A stretch of DNA of 37,134 nucleotides from Kluyvera genomosp. 1 (GTDB taxonomy: Bacteria; Pseudomonadota; Gammaproteobacteria; Enterobacterales; Enterobacteriaceae). Position numbers and translations under genes: made by a program. Positions 29,464-37,134 of this stretch are shown one piece after another. Under the pieces are notes generated by a model, which saw only the letters and a list, made by a program, of their open reading frames with translations, was not told the DNA's origin and made no database searches. Location of the stretch: the NCBI RefSeq assembly GCF_001266615.1, contig NZ_LGHZ01000039.1, positions 1 to 37,134 on the forward strand, written 5' to 3'. Numbering within the stretch: the stretch's first letter is position 1; each line of letters starts with the position of its first letter.

Positions 29464-30199
29464 TTATTCGGCTCCCCTGATCGTTGACTACCGTGAGCGA
29501 CACCGTGCCACCGCTGTTAGGCCTGTTTTTGATCGCGGAAAACCAGAAAGTACGCTGTGAAAATGGGCTAACCATATCCGCATGCAGCGCCCTTTTTTGG
29601 CCACCGAGCGTGAGCGCAATGTCCGTCACGGATGCAAACCACGGCTGCGGGTTAGCAATCTCAACCCCAAGCCCCTGTCTGCTATTCCAAACCAGCTTAA
29701 CCTGCAGTTTTTTTAATTGTTCTACGGGCGCAGATATCGCCGCTGGGCGATAAAAAAGTTTTACCCGTGTACGCAACATCACGAGCATTTTGTTTTTCTT
29801 TTCGGTGCCTTCCAGATTCGAAGGGGGAATCTGCAAAATATTGAACCAATAAACGGATTCGCGATCCTGAGGCAGTTTTTTATTGCCTGTTGCTGCAATT
29901 CTCACCACCTGGCCATTTTTCGCTTGAATACGGAAAACGGGTGGCGTAGCGACAAAAGGAATCGCGCTGGCCTGATTTGGCCCGGCGTCGACATCACCGT
30001 CATCAAACCAGGTCTGAATAACGTACGGAAAGTCGTCATTATTTTTAAGCTGAACATCAACGGAACTGGCCGTTGATGGATAAATAACACGGCTGCCCAG
30101 CATAGTGACGCTGGCATAAGCGGAAGGGATAAGCATTAATCCGATAATAAACCCGATAACATACCGTACATGGCGAGCATATAAAGCAGCAGACTTCAT
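29435..30199 (-). CDS. Periplasmic fimbrial chaperone (PapD family)
   Basis: The 254-residue protein starts at the ATG at 30199, with AAGGTGG upstream; the longer reading from 30253 lacks a ribosome site and would disturb the signal peptide. The signal peptide runs to SAYA (about residue 29). Family motifs are SRVIYPSTASSVDVQLKN, YWFNILQIPPSNLEG (the G1/F1 signature) and MLRTRVKLFYRP with the conserved arginine/lysine pair. It binds pilins and hands them to the usher. It lies between the major pilin gene (59 bases away) and the usher, the classic order. Confidence 0.93.
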   Translation of the reverse strand: MKSAALYARHVRYVIGFIIGLMLIPSAYASVTMLGSRVIYPSTASSVDVQLKNNDDFPYVIQTWFDDGDVDAGPNQASAIPFVATPPVFRIQAKNGQVVRIAATGNKKLPQDRESVYWFNILQIPPSNLEGTEKKNKMLVMLRTRVKLFYRPAAISAPVEQLKKLQVKLVWNSRQGLGVEIANPQPWFASVTDIALTLGGQKRALHADMVSPFSQRTFWFSAIKNRPNSGGTVSLTVVNDQGSRISEHYDVTLP

Positions 30200-30258
30200 C
30201 GATACCACCTTTACCGAATTAAGGGCATGGCGATTATTTTCTCGCCATGCCATGCCAA

Positions 30259-30795
30259 TTACTGATAAGACACTGCGTATTGCAAAGTCGCTTCTACCGT
30301 ACCGGCGGTTGCTAATCCGGTGGCATAATATTGAGCGGTATAAGTCGCCGAAGCCTCTGATGCGCCGGCTGCCAGTTTTAAATCACCATTTCCGGTGTAG
30401 CCATCGGTCAAATTAATAACCGCATCTTTGGTATCCAGAAGCTGGATTTCAACGTTGCCAGCGGTGCCGGTATTTCCCAGATTGCCATTGGTGGTGACCT
30501 GGTTACCCACAAATACGGTTGAAATACTGGTTTCAGTAGATGGGTTACCGGTGCAGCCTGCTACGCCAATATCAAAAGTAATATCCCCAGCGGTATCCCC
30601 GCTTTTCGCCAGGTCTTTAGTACTCACGGTGGGTAATAAAATGACCGGCGTCGCGCCATTGCCATTGACGGCTACTGAACACGTTTCATCCGTGACTTCG
30701 CCCTGAAAAGTAATGGTGTTATCTGAAATAGCCATTGCACTGCTTGATGCCATCATGACGCTGACAAACATGGCGATGGTGTATTTGTTATTCAT
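30259..30795 (-). CDS. Major fimbrial subunit (FimA-like pilin)
   Basis: The 178-residue precursor has a signal peptide MNNKYTIAMFVSVMMASSSAMA and a mature start ISDNTITFQGEVTDETCSV, typical of type 1-like major pilins. The disulphide cysteines are those of ETCSV and VAGCTG, and the C-terminal donor-accepting strand is LQYAVSYQ. Alanine, threonine and glycine dominate, as in FimA. AGGAAA precedes the ATG. It is the first gene of a five-gene leftward operon (pilin, chaperone, usher, adhesin, chaperone). Confidence 0.93.
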   Translation of the reverse strand: MNNKYTIAMFVSVMMASSSAMAISDNTITFQGEVTDETCSVAVNGNGATPVILLPTVSTKDLAKSGDTAGDITFDIGVAGCTGNPSTETSISTVFVGNQVTTNGNLGNTGTAGNVEIQLLDTKDAVINLTDGYTGNGDLKLAAGASEASATYTAQYYATGLATAGTVEATLQYAVSYQ

Positions 30796-31324
30796 GGTTC
30801 TGTTTCCTGTAATTTATAAGACACGCTGTTTGTATTCATGGTCAGGCCACCGTTTCATCGCTATCAGAAACACCCTAAGGTTGCCGCTACCACTGATACA
30901 AATCATATACATCTCGCCAAACCACACAACAATTAACCATCAAAAGTTAGTTCTATAGTTTTTTATTCTAGTTATTTCACTCCTATAATATTTTTTAAGC
31001 TATTTATTTCGATAAAAAACCGTTGCTTTTGTAATGTCTTTCTCCGGTGGGCGCTATTTAAGCACCTTAAATTTCCCGCACACTCAGCCAATCTCGTGAT
31101 TAATGAAACCCTGCGTTATTGCGCACCTTATTATCCAAAAATCGTATCAATCATCGGCCATAAAATAGCCAGCCACCGTCGACATCAGAATCAATTGTTA
31201 AATAAAGGGTTACGTTTTTTTTGGTCATGCAGCCATGACCTGCTGGATTGATTATCTTTAATGCTGTGGTTAGTAACGGATTAAACGCGCAATGTCATTA
31301 ATGTGTGGCCTGGGATGAGCATGC
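30796..31324. other. Control region of the fimbrial operon
   Basis: No gene was found in this AT-rich stretch. It separates the fimbrial operon from its likely regulator and should hold the operon promoter, but no strong sigma-70 pair could be picked. A perfect 7-base palindrome GGTCATG/CATGACC with a 4-base loop lies at 31223-31240 and could be an operator. Long inverted repeats flanking a promoter, as in the phase-variable fimS switch, were not seen. Confidence 0.5.
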
Positions 31325-31360
31325 AAAAAAACCACGTCAACATCGTTGACGCGGTTTTTT
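31325..31360. terminator. Bidirectional terminator after the fimbrial regulator
   Basis: AAAAAACC, A, CGTCAAC pairs with GTTGACG, C, GGTTTTTT around ATC, with one mismatch. It lies about 30 bases past the stop of the leftward regulator gene and separates its transcript from the fimbrial operon. Confidence 0.88.
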
Positions 31361-31391
31361 AGGGTGACTGTTTTTAGTACAGAAATAAATA

Positions 31392-32219
31392 TTACGGTGC
31401 CGAGGCAGGTTCGGTAATACTCCAGCACACTTCCGATTTACTGTCGCGCAGGGTACCACAACGCATAAAATATAGGCGTGATAAATCACGACTCCACGTC
31501 CGTAACGTACGGCTTTTAATCACCAGAACATACTCATCGCTGGTACATTGTGGTTTCAGTCTTTGGGCATAGCTGAGCACGCCTGATTTTAGCGCCGTAC
31601 TATTATCATCTTGCAGTAAAGTTTCAGACATCAATAACTTGCAGGTTCCCGCTTGACCAATAAAAACTTCCCGCCGCTCTAACGGTTTGGTCGCAAACCA
31701 AATACCAATGGCAGCGCCCAGCGCAATAATGGCAATAAGCAATATCAATAGTGAGATATTAGAGCGTATCAGCAAGCTCGACTTCCCCTCTTTCAACGTA
31801 CGCTCAGGCCGGTAACTCTCCGATGGGTACTCAAGATCAGGATCAATGCTGGCATCAGCCTCATGCGGGACTAGCATAATATCCGCGCCGCGCTCGAGTT
31901 CAATCTGCGGATGGAGCATAAAACCTATTTTGGGGATGGTGACAATAGCTTCATCATCAAGCCCAAAATTTTTAATTAGCCGTCGAAGTTTACTCACACA
32001 CTGATTTAAGTTGTTGTTGCTGGAAATCATACCGAAGTCGTCCCAGACCTTTTTAAAGATAACCTCTCGCTTAACCGCCTCTCCTTGATGTTGTATGAGT
32101 AGTAATAAAAGTCTCTTGGTCGGATTGGATATCTGTACCCTTTCATCCAAGGTATCAATCAACCCAAGCATTCCTGTATCTGAATCAAAAACAATCTGTC
32201 CATTAATCGTAAATATCAT
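31392..32219 (-). CDS. ToxR/CadC-type membrane-anchored transcriptional regulator
   Basis: The 275-residue protein has an N-terminal OmpR/PhoB-type winged helix (1-104, with NPTKRLLLLLIQHQGEAVKREVIFKKVW and a C-terminal wing TIPKIGFML). Next come an acidic linker, one membrane helix (about 154-176) and a periplasmic domain of about 95 residues with four cysteines (193, 225, 254, 265). This is the ToxR/CadC layout, in which an envelope signal changes DNA binding directly. Its position upstream of the fimbrial operon, same strand, makes fimbrial control likely. The target sites and signal are unknown. Confidence 0.85.
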   Translation of the reverse strand: MIFTINGQIVFDSDTGMLGLIDTLDERVQISNPTKRLLLLLIQHQGEAVKREVIFKKVWDDFGMISSNNNLNQCVSKLRRLIKNFGLDDEAIVTIPKIGFMLHPQIELERGADIMLVPHEADASIDPDLEYPSESYRPERTLKEGKSSLLIRSNISLLILLIAIIALGAAIGIWFATKPLERREVFIGQAGTCKLLMSETLLQDDNSTALKSGVLSYAQRLKPQCTSDEYVLVIKSRTLRTWSRDLSRLYFMRCGTLRDSKSEVCWSITEPASAP

Positions 32220-32977
32220 ATCTAAAGGCTCTTTTCCACGGCATCAAAAGCATCGTTCACTTACCTAACCAATTGAGGCCAATCATAGAAACCGAGTGCA
32301 GATCAATTTTAAGAAAAATCTTAGTGTGAATAATATTTTCTAAGACTTAAGTTTGAAACATTAAATTTATAATTTATAAGTTGTAATATTTTTATACCAC
32401 AAAAATGATAAATGACGGCACAATTTACCAAAAACAGGTAAAAAATGACATTTCCGTGTTAAGGAGTTAATGAAAGGATTAATGAGTTATCCGATATTTA
32501 TCGTAGGCGGTCTGGATTATGACTGATGAGATATATTGAGCATGGTCAATATATCCTCACGGCATCCCCAAAAAAGGTAAAAAATGGGGTGGTAATGACA
32601 AAAAGGCAAATAAAGGCGGACTGACAATCCTTTATCTTTTCTGACAGGCGCTGATAATAAAATACAAACGATGATTATTTAGGCATAATGGAATAATATA
32701 TGTAGCAATAATGTTGCATTATCATTGCGGGATAGTAATAATAACATCCCGTATTTCTGATAGACCACTATTCTCAATCATTAATGAATCAACCAGATTA
32801 CATCGCAAAGATACGTTGATAACACTATATCCCACTCAGTTACCATCAATAAAAACATTAAAATCAGCAAATAACAAGAATAAAAAACTATTTTTCTGAC
32901 ACCGATCGGTACATGTGGTTGGAAATGCATCCCATCACATACCATGATGGAAAATGTCTTGAGACTGGGTAAGCAAA
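32220..32977. other. Long AT-rich intergenic region between regulator and EAL gene
   Basis: No gene was found; one 62-codon frame has no ribosome site. The region is strongly AT-rich and holds several dyads: GATATATTGA/TCAATATATC (32530-32555), CGGGAT/ATCCCG (32728-32751), and two copies of GGTAAAAAATG (near 32437 and 32576). AT-rich DNA like this in front of fimbrial regulators is often bound by H-NS. The promoters of both divergent genes must lie here. Confidence 0.55.
32530..32555. repeat. Perfect 10-base inverted repeat (possible operator)
   Basis: GATATATTGA and TCAATATATC are separated by GCATGG. The arms match perfectly and there is no T-run, so a protein-binding dyad is more likely than a terminator. 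It lies about 310 bases upstream of the ToxR-like regulator start. Confidence 0.5.
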
Positions 32978-33721
32978 ATGCGGATGGAAAAAATTCGATT
33001 ACAGCCAATCGTTGCGCTGACTAATCCTCGCCCTACTGACTATTACGAAGTGCTGGCCGATCCTCATGCCAACATCCCGTTGGATCTCTTTTTTGCACAG
33101 CATGACGCGTCGGTTCTGCTCACGTTGCGTGAGTGGCAATTGCAGTCACTGTCGCAAATAAATCTGCCTGGTAAGTGGTTTATCAACTTAACCGTAGACG
33201 TGCTCATCCGCGAAGAGCATATCCGTACCCTTTGCCATTCATCCTTTCGCCAGGTGATTGAACTACAGGATCCGCACAATCTCGTTAAGCTAGCCCCCCC
33301 GCAATACACACAGCTGGCCAAAAATCTGGATGCGCTGCGCCAGGCCGGATTTGAAATCTGGCTGGATGACTATCACGCCCACGACTTCAGCGCGGTAACA
33401 GCCTTAGGCTGGCAGTTCGACGGCATCAAAATAGACCGAGCCTACTTTCATCAGTATCGCCACAATCCGCATGCGCTTGCCGAACAAATAGCGCAAGTGT
33501 CGCGCTATGGTGAACAGACAATTATTGAAGGTATTGAAACAGAGGACGATCTTCGTCTGGCGCGGCAGGTCAATGCGCATTACGGCCAAGGGTTTTACTG
33601 GCAAGAGCAGTCAATCATTCGGCCAGATCCGTTTATTTTCCCCTCTCACCGTACGTGGGGCGAGCATCTCCAGGCCGCCAATAGCCCTCTGGTACTCAGG
33701 CAGCAGCCAGCCGTTCGCTGA
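32978..33721 (+). CDS. Stand-alone EAL-domain protein (putative c-di-GMP phosphodiesterase)
   Basis: The 247-residue protein is a single EAL domain with no GGDEF or membrane segment. Residues matching the catalytic set can be traced: E24 (in YEVLA, where the name-giving EAL reads EVL), N70, E95, D130 and D131, K151, E184 and Q204. The DDFGTG loop is replaced by DDYHAH, and the usual AEGVE reads IEGIE, so activity may be altered. EAL proteins beside fimbrial operons, such as MrkJ of Klebsiella, lower c-di-GMP and fimbrial expression; I infer a similar role. The ATG at 32978 and one two codons later are both possible. Confidence 0.85.
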   Translation: MRMEKIRLQPIVALTNPRPTDYYEVLADPHANIPLDLFFAQHDASVLLTLREWQLQSLSQINLPGKWFINLTVDVLIREEHIRTLCHSSFRQVIELQDPHNLVKLAPPQYTQLAKNLDALRQAGFEIWLDDYHAHDFSAVTALGWQFDGIKIDRAYFHQYRHNPHALAEQIAQVSRYGEQTIIEGIETEDDLRLARQVNAHYGQGFYWQEQSIIRPDPFIFPSHRTWGEHLQAANSPLVLRQQPAVR

Positions 33722-33782
33722 CCACCTCCACACCGGGTCACACCTTATATCCGCTTGATGGCTTATCAGCTATGGGGGTTAT

Positions 33783-35231
33783 CTAGCGGGAGGTGGTCGA
33801 AGCTGGCCTGATGAAACCAAGGCAAAGACGCTGGCTTTCCTGCTGGCTATCTTCCCGATAAAGCGTCTGGCTAATGGCATCCAGTGACAGCTGAGGCCAT
33901 TTCGCCATGACGCTGGCAAACGATGCTGCAGTACATTCTTTATCTGGTAAGCCTATTAACAACGCCCCAGAATGCTCGATGTCGGTCAGGCTGATATCCG
34001 CGTTATAGATATTTGGCTTCGTGCCGTTATCCCACGGGGTAATCACTCTGGGTTTTGACGGCGCATAGAAAGTTAACCACTCAGCTAAACGCCTCCCCCC
34101 CACCAGACGCAGCGGCGTTCCATAGCGCTCTTGCCATAGCCGTTCCATCTGCTGGCTAAATGGAATGACCCCGCTCATCTTCCGCCCCGCGTTATCAACA
34201 TTCAGGGTCATCACCGTGACATAACCCAACAGAACCAGCAGCGCCGTTCCCATCAGAGTACGCATCGCTCGTTTCACCGGCTGCGCTTCGGGCGTGGTCA
34301 CGCAGGCAACGACAAGCGCGGGGGCAAGAATAAAAAATGGCTGCAGCCACTCGGTCAGACGCCCGCCGTAATGAAACAGAAACCACAGCACAATCGGCGC
34401 CAAAGGTAATACGGCAACCAGGATAACAACCCGTTTGTCGGTATCATCAGGCCACCGCAGCGTAATTTTGCTGCGGCGTAATATCCAGACCATAAACAGC
34501 AGCGGGTAATAGATGCACAGCAGCTTGATGACAATCTCAGGATTAAACTGGCGCTTAATCTGTGAATCCACCCAGCTAAAAGCCGCAAAATCATGCTGCC
34601 AAAGCCAGAGTAAATTGGGTGCAATAATGGCAATTCCCGCCACCAGCGCAAGGTAGAAAACCGGTTGACGGTAGCAGGTACGTATTTTTGGCACCACCAA
34701 TGTGGCGATAAATATCGCACCAACAAAAGCCAGCGTCGTGTATTTCGCCATTGTGCCCAGCCCGGCCGCTATGGCAAATGCTAACCACCACGCAGGATGA
34801 TGGGCAATTGCCCGATAGAAGAACAGGAGCATCCATGGCCAGAGCATGACCAGCAGGTAGTTATCGTTATAGCTAATAATGTCGACGTTAATCAGGCCGG
34901 ACAGATTCAGCGTGAAGAGCGCAAGCCAGGCCAGGCGCTCGCTGCCGCTCAGCTGCTTCGCCAGAGACCAACAGCCAATCATGCCGATGGCTATGGCGAC
35001 AAAATGGGTGACATACCAATAAGCGCCCAGTGGCGTAGAGGAAAACCACAGCGCTGGCCGCCAGACCATGCCTACCAGCCACGGATTTTTGGGTGACCCC
35101 CATTGCGCGTTTTGCGCCCAGTTGAGCGCTTCAATGGCGTCATAAGGAACAGCAGGATCCAGAAAGAGAGTAGCCACACTCCATAACACGGCGTAAAGGC
35201 CGACCCATCCTGATAAAAACACGCGGCTCAT
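33783..35231 (-). CDS. Membrane glycosyltransferase, GT39/ArnT-like (PMT_2 family)
   Basis: The 482-residue protein is strongly hydrophobic, with about ten membrane helices in the first 340 residues and a soluble C-terminal periplasmic part. The first loop LFLDPAVPYDAIEALNWAQNAQ is the acidic catalytic loop typical of lipid-linked sugar transferases (ArnT, dolichyl-phosphate-mannose transferases). The frame opens at 35273, but the ATG at 35231 (MSRVFLSGW) has AAGG seven bases upstream. Such enzymes move a sugar from a polyprenyl phosphate to lipid A or another acceptor on the outer face of the inner membrane. The acceptor is not known. Confidence 0.82.
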   Translation of the reverse strand: MSRVFLSGWVGLYAVLWSVATLFLDPAVPYDAIEALNWAQNAQWGSPKNPWLVGMVWRPALWFSSTPLGAYWYVTHFVAIAIGMIGCWSLAKQLSGSERLAWLALFTLNLSGLINVDIISYNDNYLLVMLWPWMLLFFYRAIAHHPAWWLAFAIAAGLGTMAKYTTLAFVGAIFIATLVVPKIRTCYRQPVFYLALVAGIAIIAPNLLWLWQHDFAAFSWVDSQIKRQFNPEIVIKLLCIYYPLLFMVWILRRSKITLRWPDDTDKRVVILVAVLPLAPIVLWFLFHYGGRLTEWLQPFFILAPALVVACVTTPEAQPVKRAMRTLMGTALLVLLGYVTVMTLNVDNAGRKMSGVIPFSQQMERLWQERYGTPLRLVGGRRLAEWLTFYAPSKPRVITPWDNGTKPNIYNADISLTDIEHSGALLIGLPDKECTAASFASVMAKWPQLSLDAISQTLYREDSQQESQRLCLGFIRPASTTSR

Positions 35232-35390
35232 CTGTTTCCCTTCACAAAAAATAGTGATTAGCGATGATTTCATTCTAGAGGACCAACGCTAATTTTTAGG
35301 TAAACAAGACATCACTCCCGGGCATTTCGCTGTCTGCGCGCAAAACGAGCGCAGGGTTGACCAGCCATCGAGCATTCTTCTTTGGCCTGT

Positions 35391-35609
35391 TTATCGAATC
35401 CGCTTAACCTCCGGATGACTTGCCGTGGCGGCCTCATGGTAAATATCATCCAGCCATCCGGGAATCTCGGCCTCGGTGATGAAATCAGGGATCACCACAC
35501 CATCAAGACTAGAATGCTTGCCTTCGGTCAAGTCCACGCGATAGACCCGCCAGCGCTCATTATCACGCTGAACACCGATGTGGCGGCCGAAAACATCGTA
35601 AATCATCAT
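35391..35609 (-). CDS. Small conserved protein, DUF7661-like
   Basis: The 72-residue protein begins MMIYDVFGRHIGVQRDNERWRV, and I recognise it as similar to the small DUF7661 family (recalled, not searched). It has no membrane segment or signal peptide. GGGGGAG lies just upstream of two adjacent ATGs (35609 and 35606). The end PEVKRIR is charged. The function is unknown. It stands alone on the minus strand, about 160 bases upstream of the glycosyltransferase. Confidence 0.65.
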   Translation of the reverse strand: MMIYDVFGRHIGVQRDNERWRVYRVDLTEGKHSSLDGVVIPDFITEAEIPGWLDDIYHEAATASHPEVKRIR

Positions 35610-35924
35610 AAGAGCTCCCCCTTGTCGCAGCTTCACGTTGTGATGATGATAATTTATTATCTTCTCGTTAATAAAAATACAGTAAATAGAATCAACACAC
35701 TCAATATAAAGCAGCTAAAAACACTATAAATTCAGTTAATATTAATTAAACATGCTATTTCTCTGCATTCAAAAAAGGGGGAGTCAGATAAACTGCAAGC
35801 ATGAACTGTCTTCATATTTCACTCAATAACAACACCATGAAATTCCCTCACTTATCCTGTTTTTTCTATTCCAGCGCCGACAAGCAAAAGTTATGATTAA
35901 GTAAATAAATAACAGGAAAAACTG
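35610..35924. other. AT-rich divergent gap between the small protein and azlC
   Basis: No gene or strong structure was seen. A TATGAT at 35892-35897 is a possible -10 for azlC, but its -35 region is poor. An AGGA ribosome site lies at the end. Confidence 0.4.
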
Positions 35925-36677
35925 ATGTTAACAGACACCACGGCCTCACCGCGCAGTGAAGCCAAATCGGAGTTTCGCGCCGGAGTCATTGCCTGCCTGC
36001 CCACCATTCCCGGCTACTGGAGTATTGGATTTGCTGCCGGTGCGATTGGTACCCTCGCCGGTTTTACTACCCTACAAACTGCCCTACTGGCGACCTTACT
36101 CTACGCGGGTTCTGCGCAGTTTTTGTTCTATTCACTGTGGGCTGCGGGCGCAGAAGCCCTTTCCGTGGTGCTGAGCGTGCTGCTGGTGAATCTGCGTTAT
36201 CTGCTGATGAGCTCGGCGATGAGCGTCTATTTTCGTGAGCAAACCACGCTACAAAAAATCATCAGCGGCCTGCTGCTGACCGATGAAACCTTCGGCGTGG
36301 CGGTGCAGCACGGCAGCCCGCAAAGCAAAGTCTCTTTCGCCTGGATGTTTGGCTTAAACGTTGCCGCATGGCTGAACTGGATTATCGCCTGCGTGATTGG
36401 CGCAGGCCTCGCGTCAGCCCTGCCGCCAGCACTAATGGAAGGCTTAAGCTTTAGCCTGGTGTCGATGTTTATCGGGCTGGTACTCATGCTGTGGTTTGCC
36501 AGTCGCCGTAAGCTTCTGGAGTCATTCAGTATTGCCGCCGCCGTCATCATTACTCTGCTGATGTCCGGACACGCGGATACCAGCGTGATTGTCATCGTTG
36601 CTGCTTCCGTCGCGGCAACGCTAGCCACGTTGGGATTGCGTTATTTCTTAAATAAGGAGCCTAAGCATGGAGCGTAA
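35925..36677 (+). CDS. azlC: AzlC family branched-chain amino acid exporter, large subunit
   Basis: The 250-residue membrane protein matches AzlC/YgaZ: CLPTIPGYWSIGFAAGAIG at the first helix, then LLYAGSAQFLFYSLWAAGA and NLRYLLMSSAMS, with about seven membrane helices. With the small partner AzlD it forms an exporter of branched-chain amino acids such as valine; E. coli YgaZH does this. The ATG at 35925 has AGGAAAAACTG upstream. The stop overlaps azlD by 11 bases. The substrate is inferred from the family. Confidence 0.88.
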   Translation: MLTDTTASPRSEAKSEFRAGVIACLPTIPGYWSIGFAAGAIGTLAGFTTLQTALLATLLYAGSAQFLFYSLWAAGAEALSVVLSVLLVNLRYLLMSSAMSVYFREQTTLQKIISGLLLTDETFGVAVQHGSPQSKVSFAWMFGLNVAAWLNWIIACVIGAGLASALPPALMEGLSFSLVSMFIGLVLMLWFASRRKLLESFSIAAAVIITLLMSGHADTSVIVIVAASVAATLATLGLRYFLNKEPKHGA

Positions 36678-36987
36678 TATCCTGTTCGCGATTCTGGCTT
36701 CAGCGGCAGTCACCGCATTAATGCGCGTGGTGCCGGTGCTTCTATTGTCACGATTTCGTATGCCGCCCGCTCTTCAACAGTGGCTGAGTTTTATCCCCGC
36801 CGCCATTATGGCTGCGATTATTACCGCCGAACTGCTGGGTAAACCCGCGCTGAATAGCAGCGGTATCAGCATTTCATTGCTGGCCGCCGCCGTGGCCACG
36901 CTGGTGGGGATCTTGAGCCGTAGCCTGTTTGCCACCGTGATCGCCGGGATGGTGGCGTTTACTGGATTAAGTTATCTGCTTGTCTGA
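36667..36987 (+). CDS. azlD: AzlD family branched-chain amino acid exporter, small subunit
   Basis: The 106-residue protein has three to four hydrophobic helices and the family pattern LMRVVPVLLLSRFRMPPALQQWLSFIPAAIMAAI. It pairs with AzlC (YgaZH-like); its start is inside the last codons of azlC, with AAGGAGCC as ribosome site, so the subunits are made together. It is complete. Confidence 0.88.
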   Translation: MERNILFAILASAAVTALMRVVPVLLLSRFRMPPALQQWLSFIPAAIMAAIITAELLGKPALNSSGISISLLAAAVATLVGILSRSLFATVIAGMVAFTGLSYLLV

Positions 36988-37090
36988 GGAGGGAGGGATT
37001 GGGCACCCTGTCGCTGTTGTCTGTTGAGCGTTACTGCATTGAGCTTCCCAGCCGATTGCGCTCCTTGTTCATCTCATGCCCTAGATACGA

Positions 37091-37129
37091 CAAAATTGCC
37101 GGGAGCAATTTTGAACAACGCTGGCGTTG
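37091..37129. repeat. Two perfect hairpins at the right edge
   Basis: CAAAATTGC/GCAATTTTG around CGGGA (37091-37113) is followed by CAACGC/GCGTTG around TG (37116-37129). The pair lies about 100 bases after azlD and may be part of a dispersed intergenic repeat or a terminator region; the window ends five bases later. Confidence 0.45.
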
Positions 37130-37134
37130 GCCCG

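Noticed and set aside
30796-31324. Invertible fimS-like phase switch
   Set aside because: No pair of inverted repeats flanking a promoter and no adjacent FimB/FimE-type recombinase.
32711-32899. 62-codon open frame before the EAL gene
   Set aside because: No ribosome site and AT-rich, low-complexity product; it overlaps a dyad that looks regulatory.

Overview
The window is a chromosomal segment of a member of the Enterobacteriaceae, probably close to Enterobacter, Lelliottia or Citrobacter; the genus cannot be fixed from sequence alone. About half is conserved core in the same order as Escherichia coli: kdsA-sirB1-sirB2-prmC-prfA-hemA (leftward), lolB-ispE-prs-dauA (rightward), then ychH, pth and ychF. 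The encoded proteins match their E. coli counterparts closely in length and motifs. No rRNA, tRNA, IS element or CRISPR array was seen.

Three genes absent from this place in E. coli lie between dauA and ychH (10.2-15.1 kb). They are ddc and dat (leftward), which convert aspartate semialdehyde to diaminobutyrate and then 1,3-diaminopropane, and a divergently transcribed second copy of lysine-type aspartokinase (lysC-like). This lysC copy still carries a shortened leader resembling the lysC lysine riboswitch. It differs from E. coli LysC at several positions where substitutions are known to relieve lysine feedback. Together they look like a dedicated aspartate-to-diaminopropane branch with its own, possibly desensitised, first enzyme.

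Right of ychF is a more AT-rich accessory region. At 18.4-22.9 kb there is a small, co-oriented set of contractile-injection genes: sheath, tube, spike and PAAR tip, behind a good sigma-70 promoter. Between tube and spike lies a deletion scar that joins the start of one small gene (DUF5908-like) to the last codons of a LysM-type gene. All other baseplate, ATPase, tape-measure and fibre genes are missing, so this looks like a remnant of an extracellular contractile injection system (eCIS). An M14 peptidase and a GNAT acetyltransferase follow on the opposite strand.

At 24.9-30.8 kb is a complete chaperone-usher fimbrial operon: major pilin, chaperone, usher, two-domain tip adhesin, second chaperone. 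It is followed by a ToxR/CadC-type membrane regulator (31.4-32.2 kb) and a stand-alone EAL-domain protein (33.0-33.7 kb). These probably control the fimbriae through membrane sensing and c-di-GMP. The right end holds a GT39/ArnT-like membrane glycosyltransferase, a small DUF7661-like protein and an AzlC/AzlD branched-chain amino acid exporter pair.
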